This document shows positions 24,501-63,300 of a stretch of 64,000 nt of DNA, piece after piece (the stretch's first letter is position 1; each line of letters begins with the position of its first letter). The DNA is from Syngnathus acus. Taxonomy: Eukaryota; Chordata; Actinopteri; Syngnathiformes; Syngnathidae. Where the stretch lies: positions 18,115,193 to 18,179,192 of the forward strand of contig NC_051088.1 in assembly GCF_901709675.1 (NCBI RefSeq). The letters are read 5' to 3'. Made by a program: the position numbers and the translations under genes. The notes beneath the pieces are model-generated. The model saw only the letters and a list, made by a program, of their open reading frames with translations. It did no database searches and was not told where the DNA came from.

Positions 24501-27151
24501 GGGGTCCGTTTGCCGTTAATCTCCCACACACATCAGTCTGTTGACATTTTATTAAAAGAGAAGTAATACGCAGATGACAATATCAGACAGATTGAGTCAG
24601 TCATTTTGATGCTATGTGACTTGGACGGAAGAGAGAATAAAGCAGCCACTTATTCTACCACAGTGTCCGGCCACGCTCTTTGACTTGTGACTGTGTGGAT
24701 GACGTTCTTCCGCAAACTTCCCCCTTTCCGAATCATAAACCATCCTAGCTATCCGTAACAGTGTAATAATGCAGTTATAAAGATCAAACAGCCCGACTTC
24801 TTATTCTTATCTTTAAATTAGTCACGGAAATTTGGCGAATCACTAGCTCTAAGGTTTATGCACTAGTCATTTAGCTTTGTACAGTCCTTATATCATCCAT
24901 TTAAAATACTATTTGAAAATGTATGACAAAAAAATTGGGGTCCATGACCAAACCGCATTAGAAAGCCACGTAGGATCGAAGCAAATAAAATTGAGATTTA
25001 GCTGTAGTAGTTTGAATATCTTATCCCCTAAACAAATTTCAATGTACATCAATAAGACAATTGTTTCCTATTCACAGGCCACCCAGTCTCTGCCCAACAT
25101 GAATAGCAGGGGTTAACTGTATGCCGTAGAGTATTTATTTTATTTATATATAAAAAAAAAAAAAACATGTCCATTGGCCTGCACACATTTATGTTGGATA
25201 CTGTTTGCTTTCCAATCAATGCACAGGTAGCGGTTCTAAGACACTACATGCAGAACTCACCTTTAGAAGCTTGTCCCTTTGATCGCTGGAGTCACATCAG
25301 AAGAAAGGGTGGGGTGGGGAGACAAAGTAGAAAAGTTATCTTTACACTTATCCAAGATTGTACTTTTTAACCATTACCAATCACTATCCAGTTAGTGACA
25401 GGCAGAACAAGAAAAAAAAGTTCTTCTACTTGAGGGAATACGCCTGTTGCCTTCTAAACATCCACAACTGTTCTAGCCAGATGGGCTCTGATTTCATAAT
25501 CCGTCGATTCATGAGTAAATTCACACATGATCATAAGAATTTCATCATGGATACAGAATTGTTTGCAACGTTTTCCTTTGCTGGTGTGCCGAGTGATTTT
25601 TGTTATGTACCTTGGCTTAAAAAGGCCGGGACACTCTGAACTATGCTCCGATAATAAGACACTGACACCACCAACACATTCCAAGTAGAATTGTCAACCT
25701 AATGGTGGAGATACTTTAAGGCAGTGGTATCAAACTTGTGGCCCCAGGGTCACTTGCAGCCTACAGAATGATATTTTGTGGGTTCTAGTTATTTGCCATG
25801 TCGTTACTCTGCGCATTTTTTTTAATCACCTATGGGCTACCACACAGAGGTCAAGATCATTAAGGCTTTTGATGAAACGTAATTCTGAAGTGACAGCGAG
25901 TGGAAGTTAACGATATACTGGCACCCAAACACTGTCATAAAGACTTTTCACTGAGGAGAAAAGATTCTTGATGAGTACAGCTAATTTCAAGAAAAACAGA
26001 TGGGATGGTTTTTTTTCTGTTGAATGCACAGAGAAATTTGGGGGGGGTTCAAGAAATGAGGCCTAACTACTGAACTAGACATGCCAAAGAGTATGCAAAG
26101 TATCATGGGTGAGCACCGATACGGTGCAGATGCCAGTTTTATTTTAAAGTATCAGAACTCGTGACAGCAACCGATATCAGTATTGGCTGATCTCTTCGGG
26201 AGTTTTTACAATCAGGAAGTAGAAATATGGCAGTCTTTCTTTAAAATCCCATGCCATTGATTTTCTGCATGGGTTGGACTTATTAAGTATCATTAGTTGT
26301 ATCGATACTTGGTACTGTATCGGTGACTACTGAAAACTGAGTACTTGAGTTTGACTGGTTTTCTTGTATAATTGTGATTTTAGTATTGAACTAAATAATC
26401 GTGATTAGGATTTTATCCACAATCGAGCAGCCTAACGTTTTGCTCTACTTAATGATGTTGTATTTTTCAAATCTTATTAAAAGAAAAATCTAGGAATCAG
26501 TCTTTGATGGATATATTTTCTCTGGTAATATTTCAACTTTATTCGTGTAAATGTTTGCATTTAGTTTTATACAGTATCACCATTTCATACGTGTTTTTTT
26601 TTCTCATAATTTTATGACTTCGTGTACAAGTTCGTTTAAAGTTTTCGATTCATTCTTTTGTTTTTCTTTCATCATTACAACTGCTGTCTCGTTTTAGATC
26701 AATATGTAGGCCTGCTTCGCGCCTCTATTTTAATTTTGGCTATTCTATAGATACTGGGAGGGGGGGCAAATTTGTTTTTTGGGGTACGACTTGGTGTCAA
26801 AAAGTTTGAGTAGCACTGTGCTTCATCGTGACTGATACGCTGCGATTTAGCAGCGTTCTGCTGGTTAGCTTTAGCGTTCAGGGAAGTCGCTGGTCTTCAC
26901 GTTGGTGGAATACAGATAGTATTGTGTCGGGTAGGACATGTATATTCTTGCATGTATCATTCAGCGACACTATTTGCGTGAACGCTTCCGACTTGCTTGT
27001 GATGTCTATCGCTTCCCGGGAGCAGGCAGCAGCAATGGCCCCCCACCATAGCCCCGTCGCTCGCTAAGTAGCAGGCGGCTAGCTCGCCAGCTCTCCACAG
27101 GCGAGGCGATTTGGCGTGTCCTACCTGAGGGTCAATGCTTGTGGCAGACAT
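21508..27151 (-). CDS. ythdf1: YTH domain-containing family protein 1 (m6A reader)
   Basis: A cytoplasmic reader of N6-methyladenosine in mRNA that affects translation and decay. Six coding exons (minus strand): 27151-27125 (MSATSIDPQ), 25285-25261 (25-nt microexon, RSKGQASK), 24162-24083, 24016-22373 (main exon), 21671-21627 and 21534-21508 (ERQNRNKQ, stop TAG). The joined protein is 615 aa, all phases agree, and donors are GT and acceptors AG. The low-complexity N-terminal half has the family words [16 protein letters not shown] and [18 protein letters not shown] His/Gln/Pro-rich stretch covers roughly residues 289-355 and is longer than in human (559 aa protein). The YTH domain is about residues 430-565, with aromatic-cage Trp452, Trp506 and Trp511 matching human W411, W465 and W470. 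The 15-residue exon before the last one is not in the human protein as I recall it. The exon 4 acceptor is AAG rather than CAG, the weakest junction. Confidence 0.95.
22205..22278. repeat. Two-copy tandem duplication, 45-bp unit
   Basis: GTTTCCAAACCAT(A/T)GAGATG and following bases occur at 22205-22233 and 22250-22278 with two mismatches. Located in the ythdf1 intron between the main exon and the 45-nt exon. Confidence 0.8.
24163..25260 (-). other. ythdf1 intron 2
   Basis: Between the microexon and exon 3. It contains a two-copy tandem duplication of ATG(T)TTAGGCAGCCGAAGG sequence at 24429-24456 and 24480-24507 (51-bp unit), and a worn repeat ending GAATAGCAGGGGTTAACTG near 25100. No other gene. 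Confidence 0.7.
25286..27124 (-). other. ythdf1 intron 1 with hAT-type termini
   Basis: Begins with donor GTAGGA after the first coding exon and ends with acceptor CCAG before the microexon. It holds one hAT-type terminus at 25722 (CAGTGGTATCAAACTTGTGG) and a second at about 26770-26818 (reverse strand CAGTGCTACTCAAACTTTTT). The two inner sequences belong to different groups and the flanking 8-mers differ, so these are probably separate fragments. Confidence 0.6.
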
Positions 27152-29106
27152 AATTCATGAAGCAAGTCCCTGGATTCAATCAGAGCCCGGCCCGCTGACT
27201 GGATTTCAAGCTCCGGATGTGGAAAAACGAGTTGGCAGCTGCCAGGCTGTAGTTGCCACTTCTGCTGCCTGCCCTGTTAGCTGTGTGGCTAGCAGTGCCG
27301 CGCTAGTAGCTCAGCTGTGGTGCTCTTTTCCGCTGTGCGCTTTTCCTCAACTTGTACGTTTCCCCCAGCAGGACAAAAAGTCCTTTAGGGAGTTTTTAAG
27401 TTCCGGCGACGAGTCAAAGAAGGGATCTCCTGCCGCGACAATGTCTGTCCTCGTCGCTTTTTTACTTAGACGATTTGATCTCAGGGAGCGAGAGAGACCC
27501 CTTGTGCAACGTTAAAGCCCAGCACGGTACAAGACTTCCCCAATGGCTGCTCCACTCCATCCGGGCTTCGAAACCTTCGAGCAGCCGACAAGGCTGCACT
27601 TCCCCTCGTCCGCACTGGGGGCGAAAGTTTTCCTAATCAGGTTGACATACCCCGTTCATCGCGGGGTTACGCATCGCACCACCCCCGCAATAAGTGAAAT
27701 GCGCAATTTAAAAGTAGCCTTTTGAAATACATCATCACATCATTTTTCAACATACTTAAAAAATTCAAACACATTTTAAACGCATCTACAGTAATGAAAG
27801 AGAGCAAGAGGAATACATAATGCAAACAAATATTGGGGTGATTTGGAATATTTGTATCCAGATGAAGGTGAGCATGGTTTTGGAATTGCCCATTGGGGAT
27901 ATTGTAAAATAGATTAAATAGTTTGTTGTAATCATAAGAGAATGAGTTGGTCTATTTTTTTTTCTGTTATTATAATTACCACTATCTAATAACTCATCCT
28001 AATTAAATCGCTCAACCACGATTAATTGAAATGTGTGCATTAACAATTGTTTTATTACATCGCAATAAATAAATCACCAATTATTTAATGAGACGAATGA
28101 ATCACAGCAACTGAAGTGTTAGTCACAGCAGTCACACATAGTCACCAGCAGGGAGCACCAATGATCCTTGGACAATCTATAATCACTGCCCTTGTAGATT
28201 TCACTTGTATTCAACTTTTATGACAATACATTTTTTATTTAATCTGCATAATTGAAACTATGATTTAAACTTTTGGTATTTTTTTAATGAACTTTATTTA
28301 GGACAGTATAAGGCCCTACAAAAGATGGAATACAAAAAAGGGTTTATGACCTTAAATAACAAAAGCAAAGGCAAAAGTACTTTTAAGTGCAATACATTTT
28401 AGTTGACACTTTACTTACTAATAGTTAATTTTGTCTTGTAATATTTTGACTTGATTCCTAAATTATATCTCAATTTCCTTTAGTAATGCAAATTTTCCTC
28501 CCAAAAAATCCACGTTTAGGTCTTTCCACATGATATCACAATTTTCTCATCCAGGAACTTAGAGGGATTTTATTGCCCTCCAATGACAGCTTCATTTTGT
28601 AAATTTTTAGGATTTTATCCCACCTCTTAAAATGTTTAATTTAGTAGTATTTTGTCTTTAGTCTCGGATAATTGTTGATATTTTCTCGGAATATTTTAAC
28701 AATATTCTATATATTACTATACTGTTTTTTAACTATATAATATTTAATGTGATTTGTTGTTGTCTCCCACCCCCATAAAAGAGATTTTATTTTCGAGAAA
28801 TGTCATTTTTCTTGTATTATAACTTTAAGAATAAAACTACTATCTTGTTTTTGCTAAACATTTTGGCCTATTACACTCCTGTGTTTTAATATTGGTAATT
28901 ACAGAGCCATGTATTTTTTGGTGGGGTGGTGTCAAAAGCTTAAGAGCCACTGCCCGATGGGATGTCAAGTGAAGTATCTTTTCTGAAATGTTTGGCATTA
29001 TTTGCCTTGGAGGCGGAGCAACATGGCATGTTTCGCCAGTCATTCAGTGAGGGGCCAATGAGAAAACATTCCACCATTGGGTGTTTTTTTTTTTTTCTTC
29101 TTCCAG
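27152..29106. other. ythdf1 / birc7 divergent intergenic region
   Basis: CpG-rich at 27000-27680, consistent with the ythdf1 promoter and 5-prime UTR. The middle (27720-28850) is AT-rich without genes. A worn repeat with CGCGGGGTTACG...CCCCCGCAATAAGTGAAATGCGC lies at about 27640-27705. A hAT-type terminus lies near 28920-28954. A CCAAT box at 29055-29059 precedes birc7. Confidence 0.45.
29055..29059 (+). promoter_or_regulatory. CCAAT box upstream of birc7
   Basis: CCAAT in the context GGGGCCAATGAG, a good NF-Y site. It lies about 50 bases before a poly-T/CAG at 29087-29106 that could instead be a splice acceptor of a 5-prime non-coding exon. The two readings imply different transcription starts. 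Confidence 0.35.
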
Positions 29107-29212
29107 AATGTAGGTTCCCATAGTCCACCTTGCAGGCCCCCACAAACATCAAATTTCAACGGCTGTGTTCCACTTGCTTTGAGTGTGCACTTCACTATGG
29201 ACCACAGAAGGG

Positions 29213-32200
29213 ATGCGGGCCACAGCAGAAACACGGACAAGAATTCCCTCCAGCTCAATGATGACAGATGACAGAAGCACTATGCTGTGCATCCTTGAGG
29301 AGCCTCAAATGCGGCGAGAAGGCGAGAGGCTTCGAACATTTCACAGCTGGCCGCCAGACGCTCCCGTCACATGCGGGGACCTGGCCAAGGCGGGATTTTT
29401 CTTCTTAGGTCCGGGAGATAAAGTCCAGTGTTTCTGTTGCGGCGGCGTTCTGAGATGCTGGGTGCAAGGGGACAGCCCGGCTGCCGAGCACAAGCGGCAT
29501 TTCCCCATGTGCAGCTTCATTCTGGGCCACGCCGTGGGAAACATTCCGCTGCTGAGCGGATCGCCAGACTCTGTGGACGGACAGCTGCTGAGTCAACTCC
29601 AAAGGATGACCATGGACGACCAGGGCGCGGCGGGACAAGCCGTCTACCCCGAGATGGAGGCGGAGGATTCCCGGCTCACGACTTTCCACAACTGGCCCAC
29701 AGAGGCCTCAGTCCAGCCAGATGTTCTCGCCAGGGCTGGATTTTTCTACACAGGTGCTCATTGTCCATCATCTCTTTACCTACTATATTCTACTCCAAGC
29801 AACATTTGCATATCCATATTATGGTTGAGGTATTTAGCTTTGACCTAGTTGGTGCTAGAGTGACCTTTCATTGTGAGAGTTGATAATTGTCCTGCTGAGT
29901 CATTATGCTGTGAAGAGAACATCCTGGACTCAGCTGGGGCTACTAAAGCAACAGGGACGCTCTGCTACATTTTTTTTTAAGAGATTAGCACTCAGACCTA
30001 CACCAAGACAAATCAATTCTAATTTGCACCAGCGACATATCAGGGGTCATAGGGGGTCACCAACTGTAGAGTCTCCAGCTGAAGGATGCTCAGAATCTTT
30101 TACTGATGCTTCACAAAGTCTTCATTCCAGTTTAACCATACTATGAATATGCTTGAACGAATTCATGTAATCATCCTTCTACCGTCGATGAAAGTTTGCG
30201 AGTGTATGCTAAGGTAGCAAACACGTCAGGGTTCATTCAACATCATAAGCGGCCACAAAGATGGCCACCAGTTTGAATAGTCACAAAATAATTTTTCTTA
30301 CTACCAAGATAGTTAATGCAAAGGTTGTCCCTCAATGTTCACAGCATCATAAATTGTTGTGATCCTACCTATAACGTGGATTATTGTCTACATCGTGGGA
30401 TTTACCTCAATTTAATTTACGAAATAGATTGCTACTGCAGAGCAATGAGCACTATTGCCAGGAGGAAAGAGTGCAAAAAAAAAAGACTCAACCCAACTAT
30501 CATTAATGATAGAGAATGTTGAAAGTTTGGTGCGAGTGCAATGTGCTGATTGCAAAGCACAACTGGCTTAGGTCAACAAGGGTCATGCACGGCTATGATA
30601 AAGTAAACAACATGGCGACATGCATGAAGCCTCGTCTGTCTTTTAGCGGTTGGCAAACAACTTTTGGTGCATTGCTGCCACATTCTGAAATGAAATGTGG
30701 GGCTGCAAATAGATTACACAGCGTCCTAATTTTCCCCTTCCTAAAAATGCAAATATAAATGTAAAACTCAACGGCCAGGAACTTCCCTGTAAAAATGTTT
30801 CTCGTGTTCCTCCCAGACTAACTGGTAAATCTCTCTTAGGTCCATACCGCCACCTACTGGACATATACCGTCAATGCAGTCTACTCAAGCAAACCTGTTA
30901 ATCATAATAAACACACGAGACAGGCGGGGTCGTGTTTACGTCACAGAAAATCAATTTTCGTCAGTGCTAGTCTGTCATTTTTTAAAGACTGAAAAATCAA
31001 ATTGAACATGCTTCTTGCTATTTCGAGATTCTATTCCATAACTTGCAAGTTTTTTATTTGAAATAAAATTGTGTTTAGTTGCTCAAATCACCCCCCTTCC
31101 ACCACCATCACTTGCTGTCAGGTCATGGCGACAACGTCAAGTGCTTCTACTGTGACGGGGGTCTAAGGAACTGGGAGCCAGGAGACGACCCTTGGCAGGA
31201 ACACGCTAAGTGGTTTCCACGGTAACGACACAGGCAATATGACGTCATCTGGATGCTTGATCTACATAATACGAAAACATTTGTGTATTCACAGCAAGTA
31301 AAAGGAGGACTGTTGTGTCTTTTTTTCAGTTGTGAATTTTTAATCCAGTCAAGAGGACAGGAATATATTAGCAACATCCAGGATGCTCATTTCCATTTGG
31401 GCGACACTGTTGTGAGGCTCTTTAACTTCCTATTTAGATTACTGTGCTTATTATCATCATTATTAATCACTTGGCACCACGACTGAATGGTGATTAGCAG
31501 TCAATTATTCAATTTGAAACCTATTCAACTCTCCAGGGTGGCTCACAGACATCCACAGGCAGAGAAATTGGCTCCAGAAATGGTATGGTCATTTTTAACC
31601 TGACTGTACCACAAAGTTTAAACAAATGTTGTTGAATTCTGTTTTCCGTCACCTCCCAGATGTGGTTGGCGGCCTGACAGTGTCGTCAGTGATGCTCTCG
31701 CCGGTGGTGCAGACGGTGCTCCAAATGGGCTTTGAAGCCAGCCTGGTGGAGAGTCTGGTCCAGACCAAGTACCTTTTGACAGGCCAACAGTACTCGCACG
31801 TGTCGAGCCTGGTCAGTGATGTGCTGCAAGCTGAGGAGGAGGACAGGCAGAGAAGGCCGCAGAGCCGAGGTAATGTCTGGGAGATGAAAATAGTGATTCC
31901 CGGCCACTGGGCCCATGAACATTGGGGTCTTGTTATTATATCATTTCATTCAATTGGTCCAAAAAGTATTATTTGCAGTATTGAATTCAGAATTTAAATA
32001 CATATTTCTGACTTTATATTATCAGAACCTGACCGGAGGCAAAGATCTGATGCTGCGGACATGAGGACGCTATCACCACTGAGAGACAAAGGTCACAAGA
32101 TTCTTCCATGTGACTCAATCATGCTTTTTTTTTTTTTTCGTAACTAACTTTCTTACATAATGTATCCAGTCTCAGGGGTGAGGGAACCTAGTCCTGAAGA

Positions 32201-32378
32201 GCTCCTGCGGCAGTTGCAGGAAGAGCGGACTTGCAAGGTCTGCATGGACAAACTGGTGTCCATCGTGTTTATCCCGTGCGGTCATCTGGTGGTGTGTGGC
32301 GACTGCGCGGCCAGCTTGCGACACTGCCCCATCTGCAGAGCCGTAATCAGAGGCAGCGTCCGGGCTTTCATGTCATGA
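29213..32378 (+). CDS. birc7: Baculoviral IAP repeat-containing 7 (Livin/XIAP-type inhibitor of apoptosis)
   Basis: A RING E3 ligase that restrains caspases. Coding exons: 29213-29753, 31122-31221, 31330-31411, 31537-31582, 31660-31869, 32026-32091 and 32170-32378, stop TGA. All phases agree, giving about 417 aa. BIR1 is about residues 34-102 (zinc ligands C73, C76, H93, C100). BIR2 is about 152-217 (C188, C191, H208, C215) and is split by intron 1. A UBA domain ([10 protein letters not shown]...) is about 271-315. The RING is 370-405 (C370, C373, C385, H387, C391, C394, C401, C404). The start is uncertain: 29213 is the first in-frame ATG, 29261 has a better context (A at -3), and an ATG at 29197 opens an out-of-frame uORF. 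Position between ythdf1 and nkain4 supports birc7 rather than xiap. Mammalian BIRC7 has one BIR and no UBA as I recall. Confidence 0.9.
29754..31121 (+). other. birc7 intron 1
   Basis: Splits BIR2 after the codon for ACA plus one base (phase 1). The donor is GTGCTC (weak) and the acceptor is GCTGTCAG. Nothing else is recognised. Confidence 0.75.
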
Positions 32379-32482
32379 GAAGACAAAATCCAGCATCTGC
32401 CTGCCTGACAAACTGCGCATTTCCACTTGTGGGTTGCTGCTTTTGTCAGCAGTTACTACATTAACGAAAAACTGAAATCTAC

Positions 32483-32488
32483 AATAAA
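32483..32488 (+). terminator. Poly(A) signal of birc7
   Basis: AATAAA 105 bases after the stop codon, followed by GT/T-rich sequence (GAGTTGAATTTTTTCGTG). This gives a very short 3-prime UTR. Confidence 0.7.
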
Positions 32489-33502
32489 CATTTGAGGCTG
32501 CTCAGAATTGCAGATTGAGTTGAATTTTTTCGTGTTAGGAAGCTAGGGGGCACTTTCACAATTTTGGTCAACAGCAGAGAGCAGTACAGGACAAAATGAG
32601 TGCCCACTTGCAAAGAAAAAAATGCTTTAAATGACACACCACTACTGAAAGAGAATCATTTGTTTTAATATTATTTACATGATCACAAAGAATATATATG
32701 GAAAATGGACGGATCGCATTAGGTTTGGGGACAAATTGAAAGAGAAAATAGAAAACAATGTCTATATAAATATTAACAAGGATGTGTTATCTCTTCAGTA
32801 CATGGAACAGTTTTAAGAAGTTATATTACAACAAGAGTAAAATGGAAGATTTACTATCAATTTTTTTAATACTGATTATGACACAAAGAGACGCATGCGC
32901 ACACGCACACACATTACAGTATTGATTCTTAACCAGAGTGCGATGGCAAACTGTCCCATTTGACCTCATTTGTCTTCAAATGATTTATCAATTACATACA
33001 TTTGCCAGCAACATACGGTGGAAGATCATGTCATCATTATTTCGGTATTTTGACTTTTTCTAACATGTTTCGTGGAGTGCCAATATTTTGCTAATGTAAA
33101 TAGCTAAAAAAAAAAAAAGTTGGGAAATACAGTGTGTGTAACTGCACATAAATAAAGACATATTTGCATTTGCATCACACTCAATGCAGTTCATTGTATG
33201 GTCAAAAAGCAGCACTGGGCTGGGTTATTTTGTGAACACCCGGCAGTGAGAATATTACAGCAATCTGATAAGAGCTATTTTCAGCTTCCTGGAAACAACA
33301 CAAAGGTCTGCGAATAGAACAAAAACAAGGAAAGCGTCTTTGTTCGCAACTCTTTTTGATCCCGAAGCCACTTCATGCGCTAAAGTAGAACGCAAAAACA
33401 TTTCAAGAGGTCCAGAGAAACAAAACTTTGAATGATAAAAGCAAGTGGACATAAACCGCTGAATAAAACATTTCTTGTTCAACAATGTAATGCTGGACTT
33501 GG

Positions 33503-33526
33503 AGGGGGGGGGGGGGGGGCGGGGGG
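33503..33526. repeat. Poly-G run with one C
   Basis: G-run of about 17 followed by C and six more G. Length is likely unstable. G-quadruplex formation is possible. Confidence 0.8.
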
Positions 33527-33747
33527 TCGAGTAAATCCTTCTGCTCTTGCGCATGAACGCAGTAACCACTAGAGGGCAGTAAGGCAACAGTGGATTTGTC
33601 TCTCACTAAGTGACTTGAAGCACATTGGCTATGGGCAGTTAAGTGCTTTTCAAGTATGAAATACCTTAATAGAAACATTACAAGAAAATAAATCAGATAA
33701 TATGTAGCCAGTCGACGAGTTCCATTGTTATTTTTATAGACACATAT

Positions 33748-34013
33748 TGTCCGGTCCATAAATACTGGGACATGGACACAATTGTCACCCTTTTGGCTGC
33801 TCTAAAATCCACCACAGTGGATTTGAAATGAAATAAACAATATGTGCTTTAACTGCAGACTGCCATTTTGAATTTGAGGATGTTTATATATGCAAATTTC
33901 AGCAGCCAGGTGTCCCATGAGTTTTGGTCCCTTAGATTGTTGGAGGCACATATACGAACTGCTGTCATTCTTACGCCGTTAACTCGTCCCAATATTGATG
34001 CACCTGACTGCAC
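33748..34013. mobile_element. Tc1/mariner-derived short element
   Basis: The left end reads GGTCCATAAATACTGGGACA. The right end reads CCCAATATTGATGCACCTGA, whose reverse complement resembles the left end, so these are worn terminal inverted repeats. The interior includes TGTGCTTTAACTGCAGACT, also present in the copy at 39.2 kb. No transposase remains; this is an internal-deletion derivative. Confidence 0.6.
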
Positions 34014-34763
34014 TTCAGTTCCTAATGTTTGTTGAAATCGACCTCATAATAGATTGAAATTGTGTTACAATCTCACATTCAGCTACCAGCGCTTTTTCCA
34101 AACACAAACACTTGATACTTCACTGATGGCGACTTGTCTTTGGGTGAAAATAATCAGAAACGTAAGACTTCACTAATCAAATATCTAAAATGTGCATGCC
34201 ATGACTTTTGCATTCTTCATATCTCACATTTAACTAAATTCATTTTCCTGCCATCATTGCTTTATTCACATTGTCTATTTTTGATGTGTGACCCTGTAGA
34301 TCAGCTTCCTTTTCTGGTACAGTACGTTTGTCCCAAAGACCCTGGCCTGAGGTAAACAGGCAGGGCACAATGGTGTGTTCATTCCACTGGGATTCAGCCC
34401 TTCCGGCCAGAATGTGAACCAAAGCAGCAGTGGACATGCAAAATGACTTCAGCTCTAAAACACAGTGCCACACATCGGGAATGCTGAGCCATTAGAAACT
34501 CAGAACAACTTAGGTGATGTTCTTTACAGTTGATTGGAAAGCCACAGCACCTCTGCACAGATACAATAAAAAATAATAAAAAATCCCCAAAGTTGCTTGA
34601 AAAGAGACTAATAAAGAAGAAGACAATCAAACAGAGGTGTTTTTTTTTTTTCATGCAGCCCACCAGTGAGTGCCATGTACTTAAAAACAGTAAAGTGAGA
34701 GCAGGAGGGAAAAGTCCGGCACAATGTCCCGTAATTGTGGCAAGTTGACAAACAATGTCAGCA

Positions 34764-34796
34764 TCAAGAGATGATTGATCTTCTATTTACGTAGAC
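34764..34796 (-). other. Candidate alternative last coding exon of nkain4
   Basis: An acceptor TTTTCTCTGCAG (CAG at 34799-34797) is followed by GTCTACGTAAATAG. Joined to exon 6 after AAGCAG (donor GTGTCC) it gives KQ-VYVNRRSIIS and stop at 34764-34766, resembling the human ending KQVYLPA. Joined at the stronger donor GTAAGT it gives KQVSLST and stop. Which is used cannot be told from sequence. Confidence 0.4.
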
Positions 34797-35086
34797 CTGC
34801 AGAGAAAACATGGAAACAAGTTGAAAAGGTAAGAACAACACACCCAAATACCTGAGTGACAGAAATGTACTCTGAGGTAATCATCGACAAATTAGGCAAC
34901 GGGGTCCTCGGATAAAGGAAAACAAGTTCTCGCTTTTCAGAACACAAAGCAAGGAAACCAATAAAAGCCCCCGAATCCCCAGACAATGTCCAAGATAGGC
35001 GTTAGCACCAGAAAGAAAACAACAAAGCGGAACGGGTGAATTGTAGATTAGCAGCCTTGGCAGCTGGAACGAGCTCATTTTATTTG

Positions 35087-35258
35087 TACCGTAATTTTCG
35101 GACTATAAGTCGCACCGGAGTATAAGTCGCACCAGCCATAAAATGCCCCAAAAAGTGAAAAAAAACATATATATGTATATAAGTCGCTCCTGAGTATAAG
35201 TCGCCCCCCCACCCAAACTATGAAAAAAACCGCGACTTATAGTCCGAAAATTACGGTA
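35087..35258. mobile_element. Palindromic MITE, copy 1
   Basis: An inverted-repeat element of about 170 bp. It begins ACCGTAATTTTCGGACTATA and ends with the exact reverse complement, flanked by TA on both sides. Inside are four CGACTTATA / TATAAGTCG units arranged symmetrically. The flanking TA suggests TA target-site duplication, as for Tc1/mariner-type MITEs. Copy 2 at 53299 is nearly identical and inverted, so the family moved recently. Confidence 0.85.
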
Positions 35259-35826
35259 CTCATGAAACTGTTCGTATGTTCTTTTTCAATCTGAAAATAA
35301 AGTGAAGACCCCATCTGCAAACATTTCGCTTGCTCAGGACAGTTACTAAGCTAATTCAAAAGAACTCCATGAAGAAAGAAACACATTTATAAATAGCAGA
35401 AAAGTAACACTTTGGGATTATTTTGAAAGGGATGAACACTGAAAATATATAAATGTCTCCCGTTTGTCAAGTATGTTGTGGTGTGCAAAGGCTTCAGACG
35501 TAAGCTGAAATGTTGCCAAGATTTCCTGTGTTTCCGCAGCTTATGCTCTTGGAATATGCTACTAAAAGTAAGAAGGATTAGAAATAGTCTGGTGAACAAA
35601 AAGGAGGATTAACTTTTCAACATAATTTAAGGCTTCATTTCCAGTCACAACAATACATTTTGGGGACAAATATTAAGTTTGTACTTGTATGACTCAGAAA
35701 ACCTTTGGTGTGATTGATGAGGATTTTTTTTTTTATATGTAACTTTGTCCTTTGTATTAAAACCTCGACGTACGGTACACACATACAGTACACACACAGT
35801 ATGGCTGGCTGACAGCATGTCTGTAC

Positions 35827-62958
<27,132 letters not shown>

Positions 62959-63300
62959 CGTGTCTGTCCGCAGTGACGAACTCTGATCCGGGAGAGAAAC
63001 ACTTTAAAAAGCTGGTCCAAGGAGCTTCAAATATAGCGAGCAAATTCAGTCTTGATGGAGAAAGCGGAGTCTTGTGTCTCGTTTTTTCCCCCTCAACCTA
63101 GTCGTTTTTGAGCAGAGAACACGACAGCGTCACACTTGGTGTTTCTGTTCGGCTTGCTGAGGTGACTGGCTGCCTGGGAGACGACGCTGGTGAGCTGGTA
63201 GGTGAAGGAGGAGGGGCTGCATGGTGTTGGTGAAGCAATCAACCCGGAGGCTGGATTGTAATTAGGAGCGTCAATTTGCGATTCCACCATCTTCCATCTT
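62959..63300 (-). promoter_or_regulatory. nkain4 5-prime UTR and likely promoter region
   Basis: Immediately upstream of the ATG at 62958. GC content rises at about 63110-63260. No TATA or CCAAT box is clear. The 5-prime UTR is assumed to start somewhere in this interval. Confidence 0.35.

Larger units (their letters stand above)
32489..34763. other. birc7 / nkain4 convergent intergenic region
   Basis: Non-coding. It contains a small CA repeat near 32895, a hAT-like terminus near 32920, a poly-G run at 33503-33526, and a Tc1-derived element at 33748-34013. A minus-strand AATAAA at 34261-34266 may serve nkain4 if its last exon is at 34.8 kb. Confidence 0.5.

Noticed and set aside
25722-26818. 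One complete hAT element in ythdf1 intron 1
   Set aside because: The two ends have similar first bases but different inner sequence, and the flanking 8-mers do not match, so two separate fragments are more likely.
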